A DNA stretch of 64,000 bases, taken from NCBI GenBank assembly GCA_026874595.1, contig CM049308.1:22171867-22235866 (forward strand), written 5' to 3'. The notes under the pieces were generated by a model. The model ran no database searches. It was given only the letters and a program-made list of their open reading frames with translations, and had not been told where the DNA came from. Positions 1 to 10,826 of the stretch are shown here, in pieces. Source of the stretch: Sipunculus nudus (taxonomy: Eukaryota > Annelida > Sipuncula > Golfingiida > Sipunculidae). Position 1 is the stretch's first letter. The number at the start of each line of letters is the position of its first letter. Both the position numbers and the translations under genes were made by a program.

Positions 1-246
1 GACTCAAATGGTTCGCAGGGACACCAGGTGGCGCTGCGACGAATGTAAACAGATAGCCTACTACACATAGGCCTATATATATATGTGAATATATATATAT
101 ATTTTAAAGACTGACATACCACATTTCTTACGTTACTTCTTGCACAAAATTAAAATAATTAATTAATCAAAAATGGTTAAAAAATAATAGATCAGTATAG
201 TTCTAAAAAAAATCTTGTCAAGCAGTAAAAATGAAAATAATACGAG

Positions 247-248
<2 letters not shown>

Positions 249-286
<38 letters not shown>

Positions 287-304
287 AATATATATATATA
301 TATT
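249..304. repeat. (AT)n microsatellite, interrupted
   Basis: Alternating AT runs from 249 to 282 and again from about 288 to 304, separated by a short AATAA interruption. Such tracts are length-variable and prone to assembly error. Confidence 0.95.
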
Positions 305-471
305 TATAAACGGCTTCGTAAACCTTTCCACAGACACACGTGTATAAAAAGGCCGCCTGTTTAATTTACTAAGACTCCCTTGAGTGATTGGTTAACTTAC
401 CACCTGTGAATTAAGACCACTTTGGCCAGTCCCACAGGTTTTTTTTTACACAGGTTTGACTTATATAACTA

Positions 472-472
<1 letters not shown>

Positions 473-532
<60 letters not shown>
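473..532. repeat. (TA)n microsatellite
   Basis: An uninterrupted TA dinucleotide run of about 60 bases. The minus-strand frame through it reads Tyr-Ile repeats, which is an artefact of the repeat. Confidence 0.97.
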
Positions 533-533
<1 letters not shown>

Positions 534-695
534 CCCTGCGAGTGTTGGTAAAGTAGGCCTAAATGTTATTATGAGATCATATTTCATTAGCAATCGACAT
601 GAAATAATTGTGTATATCATTTAAATTGTGTATGTGGAGGTCGACCATCATGTCTGTCTGCATTGCTGTCTTCACTAATAGGCCTGTACTGATTT

Positions 696-907
696 CAGGG
701 GGCGGATGCAACCTACGGGGGGGGGGGGGTCAAGAATCCATGACAGGTAAAAAAGTTTACCGGGGAATAGCTAGAAGATTTTTTTTTATGATCTTGCATG
801 CAGAAACGAATAGAAGAAATCTGTACAAGACTCTATATCTCACAAATTTCTAATTAGGCCTAGGTCTAAATTTAAAAAGGGACGCGCCCCCTCTGAATCT
901 GCCCCTG
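696..907. mobile_element. hAT-like non-autonomous element (MITE), about 212 bp
   Basis: The left end begins CAGGGGGCGGATGCAACC and leads into a 13-base G run (717-729). The right end is CGCCCCCTCTGAATCTG followed by CCCCTG. The ends are imperfect inverted repeats of the CAGGGGCGGATCC type seen at hAT-like elements in marine animals. A second copy lies at 56293-56465. No coding capacity is visible, and I could not see a clean 8-bp target duplication, so the family assignment is from end resemblance only. Confidence 0.5.
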
Positions 908-1204
908 GGTTTGCAGGCTTGAAAATGTTACTTCTCACTTAATTCAAAGTTTATTCTATAAATAACTCATAATAACTGATGTTTCAGGAACTCGTGATCG
1001 CTTATTTAAATACGCCTACTGTAACAGTCTGTCATGAAATGAAATGCCTGTTAATAGGCTTCTATACATAGCACTATATGAAGACAAGCGAGGTATTTAT
1101 TAAAAAAAGGCCGTGAGACGAGTCACTGGGTGCTAAACTACGAAGAAAATAACCTGTTGGGTTCCCTTGTTTATAATTTGATATGTTGGTTTTGCGAGAG
1201 TATA

Positions 1205-1433
1205 ATTTGAAAAGCGGATATCACAGTCGGATGGCGACATCACGAACTGTGGTCACGAAATCACGTCGCCACAAGGTCTTTGTCTGCGTTTGGATTTGCC
1301 CGCCCTTTCGTGACGTCATCGATATTTGCATAGCCATACATGTGCACGCACAATAACATGGACGGGTGAAGTGCAAAGGTATGTTGTTATTTTGGTCCCG
1401 TTTGGAGGATTTTTCGAAGGTTTCCCTTAACAA
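1205..1433 (+). promoter_or_regulatory. Candidate CpG-rich promoter and first untranslated exon of the Smaug gene
   Basis: CpG dinucleotides are dense here (roughly 15 in 1205-1375) while the flanking DNA is CpG-poor. A perfect palindromic CRE, TGACGTCA, lies at 1311-1318 and an octamer, ATTTGCAT, at 1324-1331. No TATA box is evident, as is usual for CpG-type promoters. A strong splice donor (CAA|GTAAGT) follows at 1434, which would end a non-coding first exon and join it to the exon near 6026. No transcript data are available, so the role is inferred from composition, motifs and position about 4.8 kb upstream of the start codon. Confidence 0.45.
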
Positions 1434-4400
1434 GTAAGTCTGTGGGATGTTATAGGAGAAATGAATACACAGACTTAATTCTAAGAAGCTAGGATGTCTT
1501 TAAACGCCAGGTATTTGCCACCATTTGGTCAGTGATGTGAAGATCCTATCGCGCCCTCTTTCCTTCTTTAGACTTTAGTGCGGTGGTTCATATGTGCAAA
1601 AGGATCTGGGGTGTTGATAAATACAGCGCTTGCCTTGAGGATTTTATGCATTCGAGCACGTGTATACCAGCTAATTTGTAGATCCAGAAATCTATTATCT
1701 GAAGGATACATGGAATTAAAAATATTGGAGCTAATGCACTGACTGGACGGACTTCAACTTGGCGAGGCTTTCCCAGGCACTGGCCGTGCAGCCGTAACTC
1801 CACAGCAAGGTCTGGCGTGTATGTTGATCAGTTTTTGGTGTGTTTAATCTTACAATTATCACTATTTTGCAAGAAAAATCTCTCCCTTTGAGTAATATTT
1901 GTTTTTCAGTGAATTGCAAGGGATGAAAGTGAGAGTGAGTGTGGGTGGAGCTGCACCCACACACCAGTTTCCCATGATTCCGACCTGATCTGAGCAGTCC
2001 TACTATTTAACTTGCCATTGGCTTGGAATGTAGGCGGGTTATTCCCACGATATGTGGTCTGTTATTTTGATAGGGTGTCTAAATCATCATCAAACATCAC
2101 AATTATAGGATTACCGTGATGTAGGGATGTGTGTATCATGTGTTTTTACAAGAAACTGAAGCTAGTCTTGGTTTAACAGCTATGGTTGTTTACATATTTG
2201 GGCCGTGTGTATTGGACTGTGCAGCTGGAGTCGCTGTGATAATAACTTAAAAGTTATTTGTAGTTGTACAGATGTGTTACTGATTCACTCATCTAGTTAT
2301 TGGTATTACTCACATTATTCTGAAAAGGTAAGATGGGTTAGGGATTTTTTCCCATGACTTAATAAGACACAAAGAATGTATTTTCCAGATTATTTTGTCA
2401 GAATATTTAAGATAATGTGTCAATCCAAGTGATGTTATACCGGTAAAGAGACTCATTAGTCATTCGAACAATTTGGTGTTGAATCTACATACAAGACACA
2501 GGAATTAAACACACCACAAAGCATGTTAACACTTTCCTGAGGTCACTACTGACACCTGTTTGCATTCCTTGTCCAAAATTTGTAGTTCATCTAATGTCAG
2601 TGTATCCATTTAAATTACCAATAAACATTAAATGTAAATGTCACATAGGACCCATTTATGATCACTAGTATTCTGATGATGAAGGCTTTGTGAATAACTA
2701 TAGTCCGTTTCATCCCCTCATGTCCACCTGTTTTTTGCTATGAAAATTTTTATTAGGTACATTTCAAGGGAAACCGTTATAGTGTAGAGGAGAGGATTAC
2801 AGAACCTAATTTTCAACTAGTTAACTAAATTCCTACCTTATGCCATTTTTGAGTAACAGAATTTTCTGAAAATATGAGAAATCAGTCTACATTTTACAAC
2901 ATATCGGACCCACTTATGGCGGTCAAGGTCATTGGTCACATGCAAAAACAGCCTCAACTGACAGCAGCTGATTGGATGACCTCATGTAAACACTCTAAAA
3001 AATATAACTAGCTTAAACAAAGATGGCTACTTATGGAGGGATACACCATATCTGCCAGATCATGATAAAGAGACAAAAATGTTGTGAAACATAAACGGGG
3101 GATTTATTGTAATATTCTTAACTGCCATATTAGGTTGACACTTCCATATGTTTTTTTACTTGGAAAATATTGAAAAATATAAACTTTTAAGTAAATCATT
3201 TACAAAAAACAGGTGGACAGCAGGTGGTGAAATGGACTATAATGTTCATGAAGCTTGTGAGTTCCCTTCTGATTGTCAGTTATGACCATTTTATCACAGG
3301 TGTTGACAAAATGTAGTACTTTGAATACATGTAAACCATTACTGTCTATCAGTGGAAAGGCAAACTGGTATGTCTTATTTGGGACCAGTACTGAGTCAGT
3401 ACTACTGACAGGAAAAATATAGATATGAAACCCCAAGCCTCGATATAGTTTGCAAGGGAAGTATTATTGGCCAACAGCTTGGCTTTTATTCACCGCTAAC
3501 TTAAAGCATGTTAATGAGAAATTATTTACCAACTCTTGTCATGTGTAATTTGTGTTAAACTTTAAAGTCAGCTGTTTAGCTACCTTTTCTATTGAATTTA
3601 CGTAATTTTCTCTGATACTCATGTAATTCCTGTTAAGAAAAGATCTTATAATTCCACTGTTACAGATGTATAAACAAGCTGTTATTAAACACTTCAAAGG
3701 TGAAAAATGAAAAGTCATGTCACTAAAGGTAGTTGGTTGCATATATATGCAGAGTTGAACTTGATAGATCACTTCTTGCAAAACACTAGTTCCATTGACT
3801 TGCCACCCAAATGTCCCTGTTAAATTTGTTTTAGAATCTTTTGTAATCCCCCCCCCCCCCCTCCAACATGTTATAGATGCCAGTCAACAAAATGAACTGT
3901 CCTATTGTGATAGGATATAAAATGTTAAATTTCTAGCCTGTTTTTATAAAAAGGTTCAAGGGATAGCTTTGGTTACTATAGATGTCCGGTATCAGAATAG
4001 GGAAGTTGGATAATCTAAACAGTGACTGCTCCAGGATGGATGTTATCTGTATCCTTTTCCATCCTGGTTTTGGGAATCGCCGATTGTATCGGCTCAAGAG
4101 TCACTCGAGTCCAGACATGACATCTGTTTTGAAATTTCTTTTCACAGATTCATATTGTTGTCCATTGTGATGTAAGATGGCCTCTGATTGGAAATTTAAC
4201 ATGATCTTTCTGTTTGGTGATGTTATGAATCATTTGTAATTTCATGATGGATTATCAGTAAAAATCAGTTTACCTCTACTGACCGATAATAGAAATCATT
4301 CAGTTGTGTGGGAGTTTGGAATTTCTACTGTACACAGGTGTATACATCAACTCACCTGTTATATAATGTATAGGCATATATAATCCCTAATATATATTGA

Positions 4401-6025
4401 TAATTCCAAATCCTTTGTGTGTGTTGTAAGGATTCTTTAGTTATGAAATTATTAGTGAACATGAAGTTTTCTATCAGAGCATACATTTCTTCATCAAAAA
4501 GCATAGGTTATGTGTAAAATTTAGTAATCAATTATTGCACTGCATTCACTGCAAGATTGATTATCAATTCGGTTTGATCAACTGACCGATCATCGATTGA
4601 TTATAATGGATCATCAGCCCATCACTACTGTTTGGTGTTTTTGTATTTTTAGATGGGTATTTTCTCGTTACCTTGATCGATGTGTCTGTTTAAATATAGT
4701 ATATACTTTCGCTAAAGTAGTAAAGTGATACCAGCTTTTCAGACACTTGAGTATGGTTTATATGAGTGCTGGGTGGTAGGTCAAACACCTACGAACAAAG
4801 CTTCATGTATTTAGTCCTTATATGTCTTGTGCATGTGGTTTGGGTTTCGTCTCAAGGAGGTGGGCAGTTGTGTTGTGACCTGTTGGGAGGTCATTTTGAT
4901 GGTCATCAGTAGCACTTAAAGAATGAATGGCCTTCCTGAGTTAATGTGTGAAATAACATCAAAGAGTGACCATTCATTGTTTTCATTACTCTTACCTTCA
5001 CATTTACTAACAAGGATACTTTCACTTTTATCCAGATCCCAAAACTCCATTAAGTCAATTGTCACCTGAAAACCTTTGAGAACTGTATGTAATCAATCTT
5101 GTGAACCTACTTGGATGGTCCTCCATTTAGCACATTTATAGACAGGTGCCATGTATTAATACTGCTGTGTAGAGTGTAACCTAAGAATGTCTTATTGCAA
5201 AAGTTCTTTGAATTACATTAGTTTGGAAATAGCTTTGGTTACAGTATTTGTTTTTTGTGTGTATGACATTTAAGTCATTACAATATGAATAAGTTGAAAT
5301 ATAATCAAAAATATAATTAATAAAAATTGAATTTATTCCCAGTCAATTGGCCAGTCATATTTTGTCCTACTAGTTTTGACCTACGCCTTTCACTATATGA
5401 ACACTTGGTGAAAAAAAATATATATATCAAATGTCAGTCACAGTTTTCAATCAGGTTTTCCACAATCAGTCACAGCTGATGAAACCAAAATGGTATTTAA
5501 CTTTGAGTAAATTTGTATTGCGATGCATCCATACTGAAGCTCTGCTTAGTTCTACTTTTAGGAATTATTGAATATAATAAATAACTTGATTAGCTTCAAC
5601 TTTGGTAACTGACTGATTTGTATTAGGCTGTCACCCTTACATTTGATAACAGATGCACCATCTTACTGCTTGTAAATGGTATCACAGGTAAAAAATTCAG
5701 CTGTAGATAAAATTAGATTGCTGATATAGCACAATACTAAGGGATATACTTGTAATAGGTGTGAACACTTAAGCGTGCTGCAACAAGTGGAAATGCCTCT
5801 AGGGAATACTAAAAAGTAATCACAAGTGTTCTGATGTAGCAGCTGAATGTATACAATGTCAGGATTAAATGCTTGTGACCACCATGTGACCAGGTAAAGT
5901 GAAATCAGAAATGAATTTTTAACCAGGCTCTGTTTGATGTGCAGCTGTAGGCATAGGAAAGGGTGGATTTAATGCATCGTATCATGTTACTGCTCATCAT
6001 TAAGTGTGTGTTATTACCATTTTAG
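1434..6025 (+). other. Candidate 5' UTR intron
   Basis: If the donor at 1434 and the acceptor at 6024-6025 (ACCATTTTAG) are used, this 4.6 kb is an intron in the 5' untranslated region. It is AT-rich and has no supported gene. It contains a 14-base C run at 3848-3861 and ATCGATT-rich diverged repeats near 4240-4625. Another donor-like site (AAAAG|GTAAGA) lies near 2326 and could serve an alternative first exon. Confidence 0.35.
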
Positions 6026-6165
6026 ATCAAGATGATGCAAAGGAATAATACCAGGAACTCACCATTGGCTATCACTCGCATGTTAAGTTCAGTATTATGA
6101 CGAGGCCTAGTCCTGCTGTGTGTCAGTGTTGAGTACACGGAAGGTCGGAGAGGATCAGGAGCACC
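6026..6165 (+). other. Candidate 5' UTR segment preceding the Smaug start codon
   Basis: An acceptor-like sequence, TTACCATTTTAG, ends at 6025. No further AG with a good pyrimidine tract lies closer to the start codon, so 6026-6165 is probably the untranslated part of coding exon 1. It contains an upstream ORF (see the next entry). The exact exon start is inferred. Confidence 0.4.
6032..6100 (+). promoter_or_regulatory. Upstream ORF in the candidate 5' leader
   Basis: A 22-codon frame starts with two adjacent ATG codons and ends with TGA at 6098-6100, 65 bases before the main ATG. It is in a different frame from the main ORF. The first ATG follows ATCAAG, so a purine occupies -3. If the segment is transcribed, this uORF could reduce or regulate translation of Smaug. 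There is no evidence that its peptide is functional. Confidence 0.35.
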
Positions 6166-6385
6166 ATGCCGTGTGCGGTGAAGGCGACCTGTATGTTTCA
6201 GGACCAGGTGAACATCATCTCAGGATGGTTCAAATCGTGGAACGGTTGTGAACAAACCGTGGCCCTATACTCACTCATACGCAAATTGTCACAAACACAA
6301 GCCAAATTCCTGCTACAAGTTTTAGAACAGAGTTTGAAAGATGCCACAGAGCTGCAAATCCTTGAAACCCAGGCCAACAATGCAG
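6166..6385 (+). CDS. SAMD4: Smaug/SAMD4 homologue, coding exon 1 (residues 1-73, first base of codon 74)
   Basis: Encodes the N-terminal SSR1 region. From residue 10 the protein reads [19 protein letters not shown], then [20 protein letters not shown], which matches the start of vertebrate SAMD4 closely. In fly Smaug this N-terminal helical region mediates protein interactions, including Smoothened and Oskar. The first ATG (6166, context GCACCATGC) adds nine residues (MPCAVKATC) before Met10; vertebrate proteins begin near the equivalent of Met10 (6193), so either start is possible. I chose the first ATG because the frame and context allow it. The exon ends AATGCAG|GTAAGT, phase 1. Reading through the donor adds GKCHPKEKK and a stop, so the splice is needed. 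Confidence 0.95.
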
Positions 6386-6839
6386 GTAAGTGCCATCCCA
6401 AAGAAAAGAAATAAACATTTTAAATTTGTCATGAATTACAATGTTAATGGCTGTTGGGGTTTTACTGTATTGCTCTGGATTTGAAGAAGGTGATGGTCTT
6501 CTTGGAAGATGTAAAGGGGCATTGTCAGTCAAATTTCTTTTGGAAGAAGCAAATGATTTATACAGTTAGACCTGTAAGGGTTCACTTTAATATAGCATTG
6601 TCATATACTTACTATATTCATAATAATTCATCAGTTCTATTACTCTGTAAATACAATCTGAATGTAATCAAGTTAACAATAAGGATCATTTGTACAATAA
6701 GATGCCAGATTTCCGTCATATCAAACTCCCAGAACATCTTTTGGACTGTGTGTGGAAGGGGAGGTTTCTTTAGTTGTTGCATTGAATAAGTTATAATCAA
6801 AGGCATATTTTTAATTACCTGTACTATCTGTTACATGTA

Positions 6840-6910
6840 ATGGTTTTAGTTAGGGCATTCTCCTCGCCTCAGACTTATGGGCGTGGCAGCAGGAGGGTCC
6901 GAGATCTGTC
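6840..6910 (+). mobile_element. Possible tRNA-derived SINE head
   Basis: The segment resembles a decayed tRNA-like SINE 5' region: an A-box-like TTAGTTAGGGCATTC at about 6845-6859 and a B-box-like GGGTCCGAGATCT at 6895-6907, with spacing of about 45 bases. It does not fold as an intact tRNA by eye. No poly-A or simple-repeat tail was defined, so the 3' end is unknown. Confidence 0.35.
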
Positions 6911-8188
6911 ATGAACAAGCTGCAGCCCACAGCTCTGCTGTTTGTATGAATACAATATTTTGAATACTTTTAATCCTGGCATACATTGATCCCATATGGA
7001 CTAATTTGCCTCCCTCTCTGGCTTCGTCAAAACCTCCCTTAAGGTTGGTGTTGTGTTTCTCTGAAGATATTCTGGGTTTGATGTTGCCTTGACTCGGAAA
7101 GGGTGCAGGAGTAGTTGGCTACTTGGTAGTCCGCCGTATTCCATTAGATCATGCTAACTTGAGGTGTGTGATTAAGATGTCTTAACTCATGTCCCAATAT
7201 ATTTTGAGGATTTGGGTATGGTTTGTAAAAAAGTGTTATTCCATTATAAACTTTGCTAATTAATTAACAAATGTCCCCTAGCCACAAAACTCTGTCTACA
7301 GCTAGATCCTCATCTGGACGCTGTCCTTTGCATCCCTGTGCCCTATCGAGCCCTGACAAGTTCATTTCTCACAATTTCTGGAAACAGATCATGGGGGCTG
7401 CCGTTTTGCATGCACACTAGAACCTTGATGTCAGAGGCTGCATGTCAAAATTATAGGTATACTACTAGTGCCAAAAAAAAGGTTTTGGTCTCACGAGTTG
7501 GGAGGGTTGGGGAGGGCTTTGGCGTGGGGTCGGGGTTGCATTCTGGATCTTTTAAAAAACAACAGTCCAAAATGCATGTTATCTAATTCTTGAAGCCTCT
7601 TGTCTACATGTGGATATACAATTATATTTTGATGGTTCAAAATTAAAATTATAATTGCATAATGATAGGGCTTGCAGTCAGAAGCCCATTTCATATTGAT
7701 TTTCAGTACAGTTTGGTGATCATTTGTCAGTATTTATGTGACAAGACTATCGGTTAAATTTGAAATGGTTACATAGTGAGACTACATGTTTCATCATGGT
7801 TACTAATACGAAGGTAATTTTCTTTGATTAGGTTTATTTTGTTGGTAAAAAAAACCAGTTTTTTATATATACATTATTTAGATCATTTTGTCTAAAGGGA
7901 TAATGATCTGATATCATGAAACAGATATTGGAAATCCCTGTACCAGTGGGAAACACATGAGTCATCTAGGTTTGCTGATGTTAAAGCTATACAGACAAAA
8001 CAGGAAGAATTAAAGTGTTAATAATAAATATAAGCAAGTACATCAGCACCAGTGGAATATGAACAACTCATCCTCCTTCTTTGTATAATGGCCTAGAATA
8101 TAATAAGCTCTGGCTTTTGAGGTTGTCCTTGTTTAAATATACAGTGCTGTGGAACCTGCCTGCTAATCCTGAGCAGAGTTACAATTAC

Positions 8189-8740
8189 AGTTTAACCTTG
8201 CCTAACAACCATCTCCGTTTAACAACCACCTCAAAACAGTGACCCCTTTTTATGGGTCCAGATTCTTTTTTTCCCACCTCTGCGGAACATAGGACATTGA
8301 TTTGGGTTTGTCTTTCCCTCTGGTTGTCCATCTATCAGGTCCATGCTATATCTTTCCTAAATATTATCCAATTTCATTCAAATTTGGCTCAGTGATTGCT
8401 CTTATGCATACTTTGGTTGGGATTGGTTTGTGCGTGTCTGTCTAAAAATTTTATTATCACCAGCTCCAAAACAAAACAAAAAACTCCCTTTTGTTCCCAC
8501 TTCACAACAAAAATTATGACATGTGGAGAGATCTTCAGGGGACAATGAAAACTGAAACACAGGCACTATGACATGTGAAGACATCTTCAGGGGAAAATAA
8601 AAACTAAAACATATATAGAAGGCAAGCATGAAGATCAAGAGGCTGAGGGGGAAATAAATACCACAAATATGCTTGTTACACTTTATATAAGACCTCACTT
8701 CAATTACCACCTCACAAAGACAAGCACTTTAGCAAGGTCC
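8189..8740 (-). repeat. Dispersed repeat, interrupted by another repeat; related to 35478-35650
   Basis: The outer parts, TAACAACCATCTCCGTTTAA with following bases (to about 8250) and ATATAAGACCTCACTTCAAT with following bases (about 8688-8725), match the reverse complement of the repeat at 35478-35650 in the same order. There the two parts are nearly adjacent. About 430 bases between them here, including the 8266-8425 repeat and a 2-copy direct repeat at 8517-8612, look like a later insertion. Confidence 0.5.
8266..8425 (+). repeat. Dispersed repeat family A, copy 1
   Basis: Shares GACATTGATTTGGGTTTGTC-like sequence, then TTTCCTAAATATTATCCAAT, CATTCAAATTTGG and CAGTGATTGCTCT with the copy at 9990-10155, in the same orientation. 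Non-coding; family not identified. Confidence 0.7.
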
Positions 8741-9989
8741 TGATATACATGTATACCGTAATATAAAAGTGTACAACTTTTAGTGATTCCCCCAACCGTG
8801 CAAGGTGAATTCAATATTTACAGCTGATCTGCTTTCTGTGTATTTGTTTCTGATCCTGTCTTTCTCCAAGTGCCAGAGAATGCATCAAGAATTTTAGAAT
8901 TAGACTATGTATTTGGATGAATACATTGGCAATATGTAAATATGAATTTAGTGCCAACAGTGTCTCTACAAGATATAGGATAGATTTATATGTGTAGTGT
9001 ATATACAGCTTATTTGTCTCTTTTGTTAAAGGTTCTTTACAATTTTTTGGTTCAGTTGTCAGAGTATGAATCATATAATTGGAAAGTAAAGGTATTTGGA
9101 AATGGTTTAGGGTAAAAGTCTGATATCACTACCAACAATGTCAGTCTCATCTGACTTTAAACACTTCCTGATATTCAGGTTCATTATTGTTGGAAGGAAT
9201 TTGTTGTTAAAGTTTAATGATTAAAAGATCAATATGACTGATGATCGATTATTAATCAATTGTTTCATGAGTCTTTTCTGTTACTGGTGAATCAAGTGAA
9301 TAGAATTGTGCCTAAATAATAATGAACAAAATGTTCTGTGTATGATCTTTGAAGTTGCTTTTAGTTCTGGTGATTTATTTTTTTGTTTACTTATCTGATT
9401 TACTACACTGAGTCACTGACCAGCCTGTTAAGTATACAAGTACATTATGATAAGATAAAAACTATAACAGGATAGTCCATCTTATGTGGTTTTATCTTAC
9501 AATTTACATGGCAGTGTGGGTTAAATTACTTTTATCTCCTAAAACAATACATGCAAATAACTCATTTGTAAAGTAAATGATTATCACAGATTCACAGTGG
9601 AATGTTAATATTTTTTTTAAACAAAAATTAAAATCACCTTTGCAGTATCTAGTCCAACCATTTCTGTCTTATGTGTATGTTTATTTGCTTGTTTATAAGA
9701 ATGAGATATCTAAAAAGTTACAGATAGGTTTCAATTAGTGTTTGGAGTCGCTTTCTCAATAACAATTTATGATCGATTATTACTCGTTTTGAGAAGTGGA
9801 GGGAATCAGTTGTAATATCATGATCAGTCATCAGTAAAAAATCGTTTGACCTCTAGGAGCATGAAATTTCTGAGCAAATATAGACCTGAAGATCCTCTCA
9901 ATTATTATATATGCCTAATATTAGCTAATATCTAATAACTGTATCTATAGCCTACCTATGTAATTAGTGAACGTCGGTGTGAATTTATT

Positions 9990-10155
9990 GTCCCTGTTTC
10001 TGGGGAACGGGAGACATTGATTTGGGTTTGTCTGTTCATCTGTCAGTCAGGTTTTCCGTTTCTTTGCTATAACTTTCCTTAATATTATCCAATATCATTC
10101 AAATTTGGTCAGTGATTGCTCTCATGCATACCTTTGTTAGGATGATTTTTTTAGT
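9990..10155 (+). repeat. Dispersed repeat family A, copy 2
   Basis: Matches 8266-8425 over most of its length with scattered differences: ACATTGATTTGGGTTTGTCT, TTATCCAATATCATTCAAAT and CAGTGATTGCTCTCATGCAT. The two copies are about 1.7 kb apart and separated by unrelated DNA, so this is a dispersed repeat rather than a tandem one. Confidence 0.7.
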
Positions 10156-10826
10156 GGCTGTCAGAAAATTAGAATTTAATCAAAGGTTAAGAATCAATTA
10201 ATTGAATCAGTTTAAAGGACCATGACAATTTACTCATATTGGGTAAAATAAGCTTTGAAGGTCATCTGAGAAAAGTAAAAATCCCTGCTTCATTCAGGGT
10301 GTTTGTTCTTTTTGTGCTGTATTTGAGTCATGGCATAACTGTTGGAATTTTGATTCTGTGTCGGTCCCTGCTTGACAGTAACAGCACATGTTTACTGTCA
10401 CTGTGATGTGGGGTAGTCCTGTCTGCTGTGAATTTACATGACAGGTGGTGACAGTTGTGACAAACAGCCTGTTCCTGACATAGTGACCCACATACATCGG
10501 AGCTGTTAGTGAACACCCTGTTCAGTCCCTTATCAACATTTTCCTACAATACAGCCAGGATAGTGTATCAAATCTTATCACCTCCTGTTGTTATAAGCCT
10601 CAGATCTTTAAAAGGGCATTGTGGTGCAGGGTTTGACAGTAGTACTAGTAGCTATGATCTGCTTGCCCTGGGCAAGGAAGAAGACCAGAAAAAAGAAAGG
10701 TCACTTGCCACAGATTTCAAATACATGTGAACAGGAATTAAGTTTTTACTAAACACCTTGAGTGTGGGTGTAGTAGTTTTTTATAAAGGAAAAATGCCTA
10801 CATCTTGTGTGAAAACTAAGAACCAT

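Larger units (their letters stand above)
1..1204. other. Upstream non-coding DNA, repeat-rich
   Basis: There is no supported gene here. The stretch is AT-rich, with long (AT)n runs, a short hAT-like element at 696-907 and scattered AGGCCTA-type words. Open frames across the (AT)n run only encode Tyr-Ile repeats and are not genes. It presumably lies upstream of the Smaug gene. Confidence 0.6.

Noticed and set aside
411-620. Minus-strand frame with Tyr-Ile repeats
   Set aside because: It is a translation of the (TA)n microsatellite and has no other support.
6840-6910. Intact tRNA gene
   Set aside because: No complete cloverleaf by eye; only box-like words remain, so it is listed as a possible SINE head.
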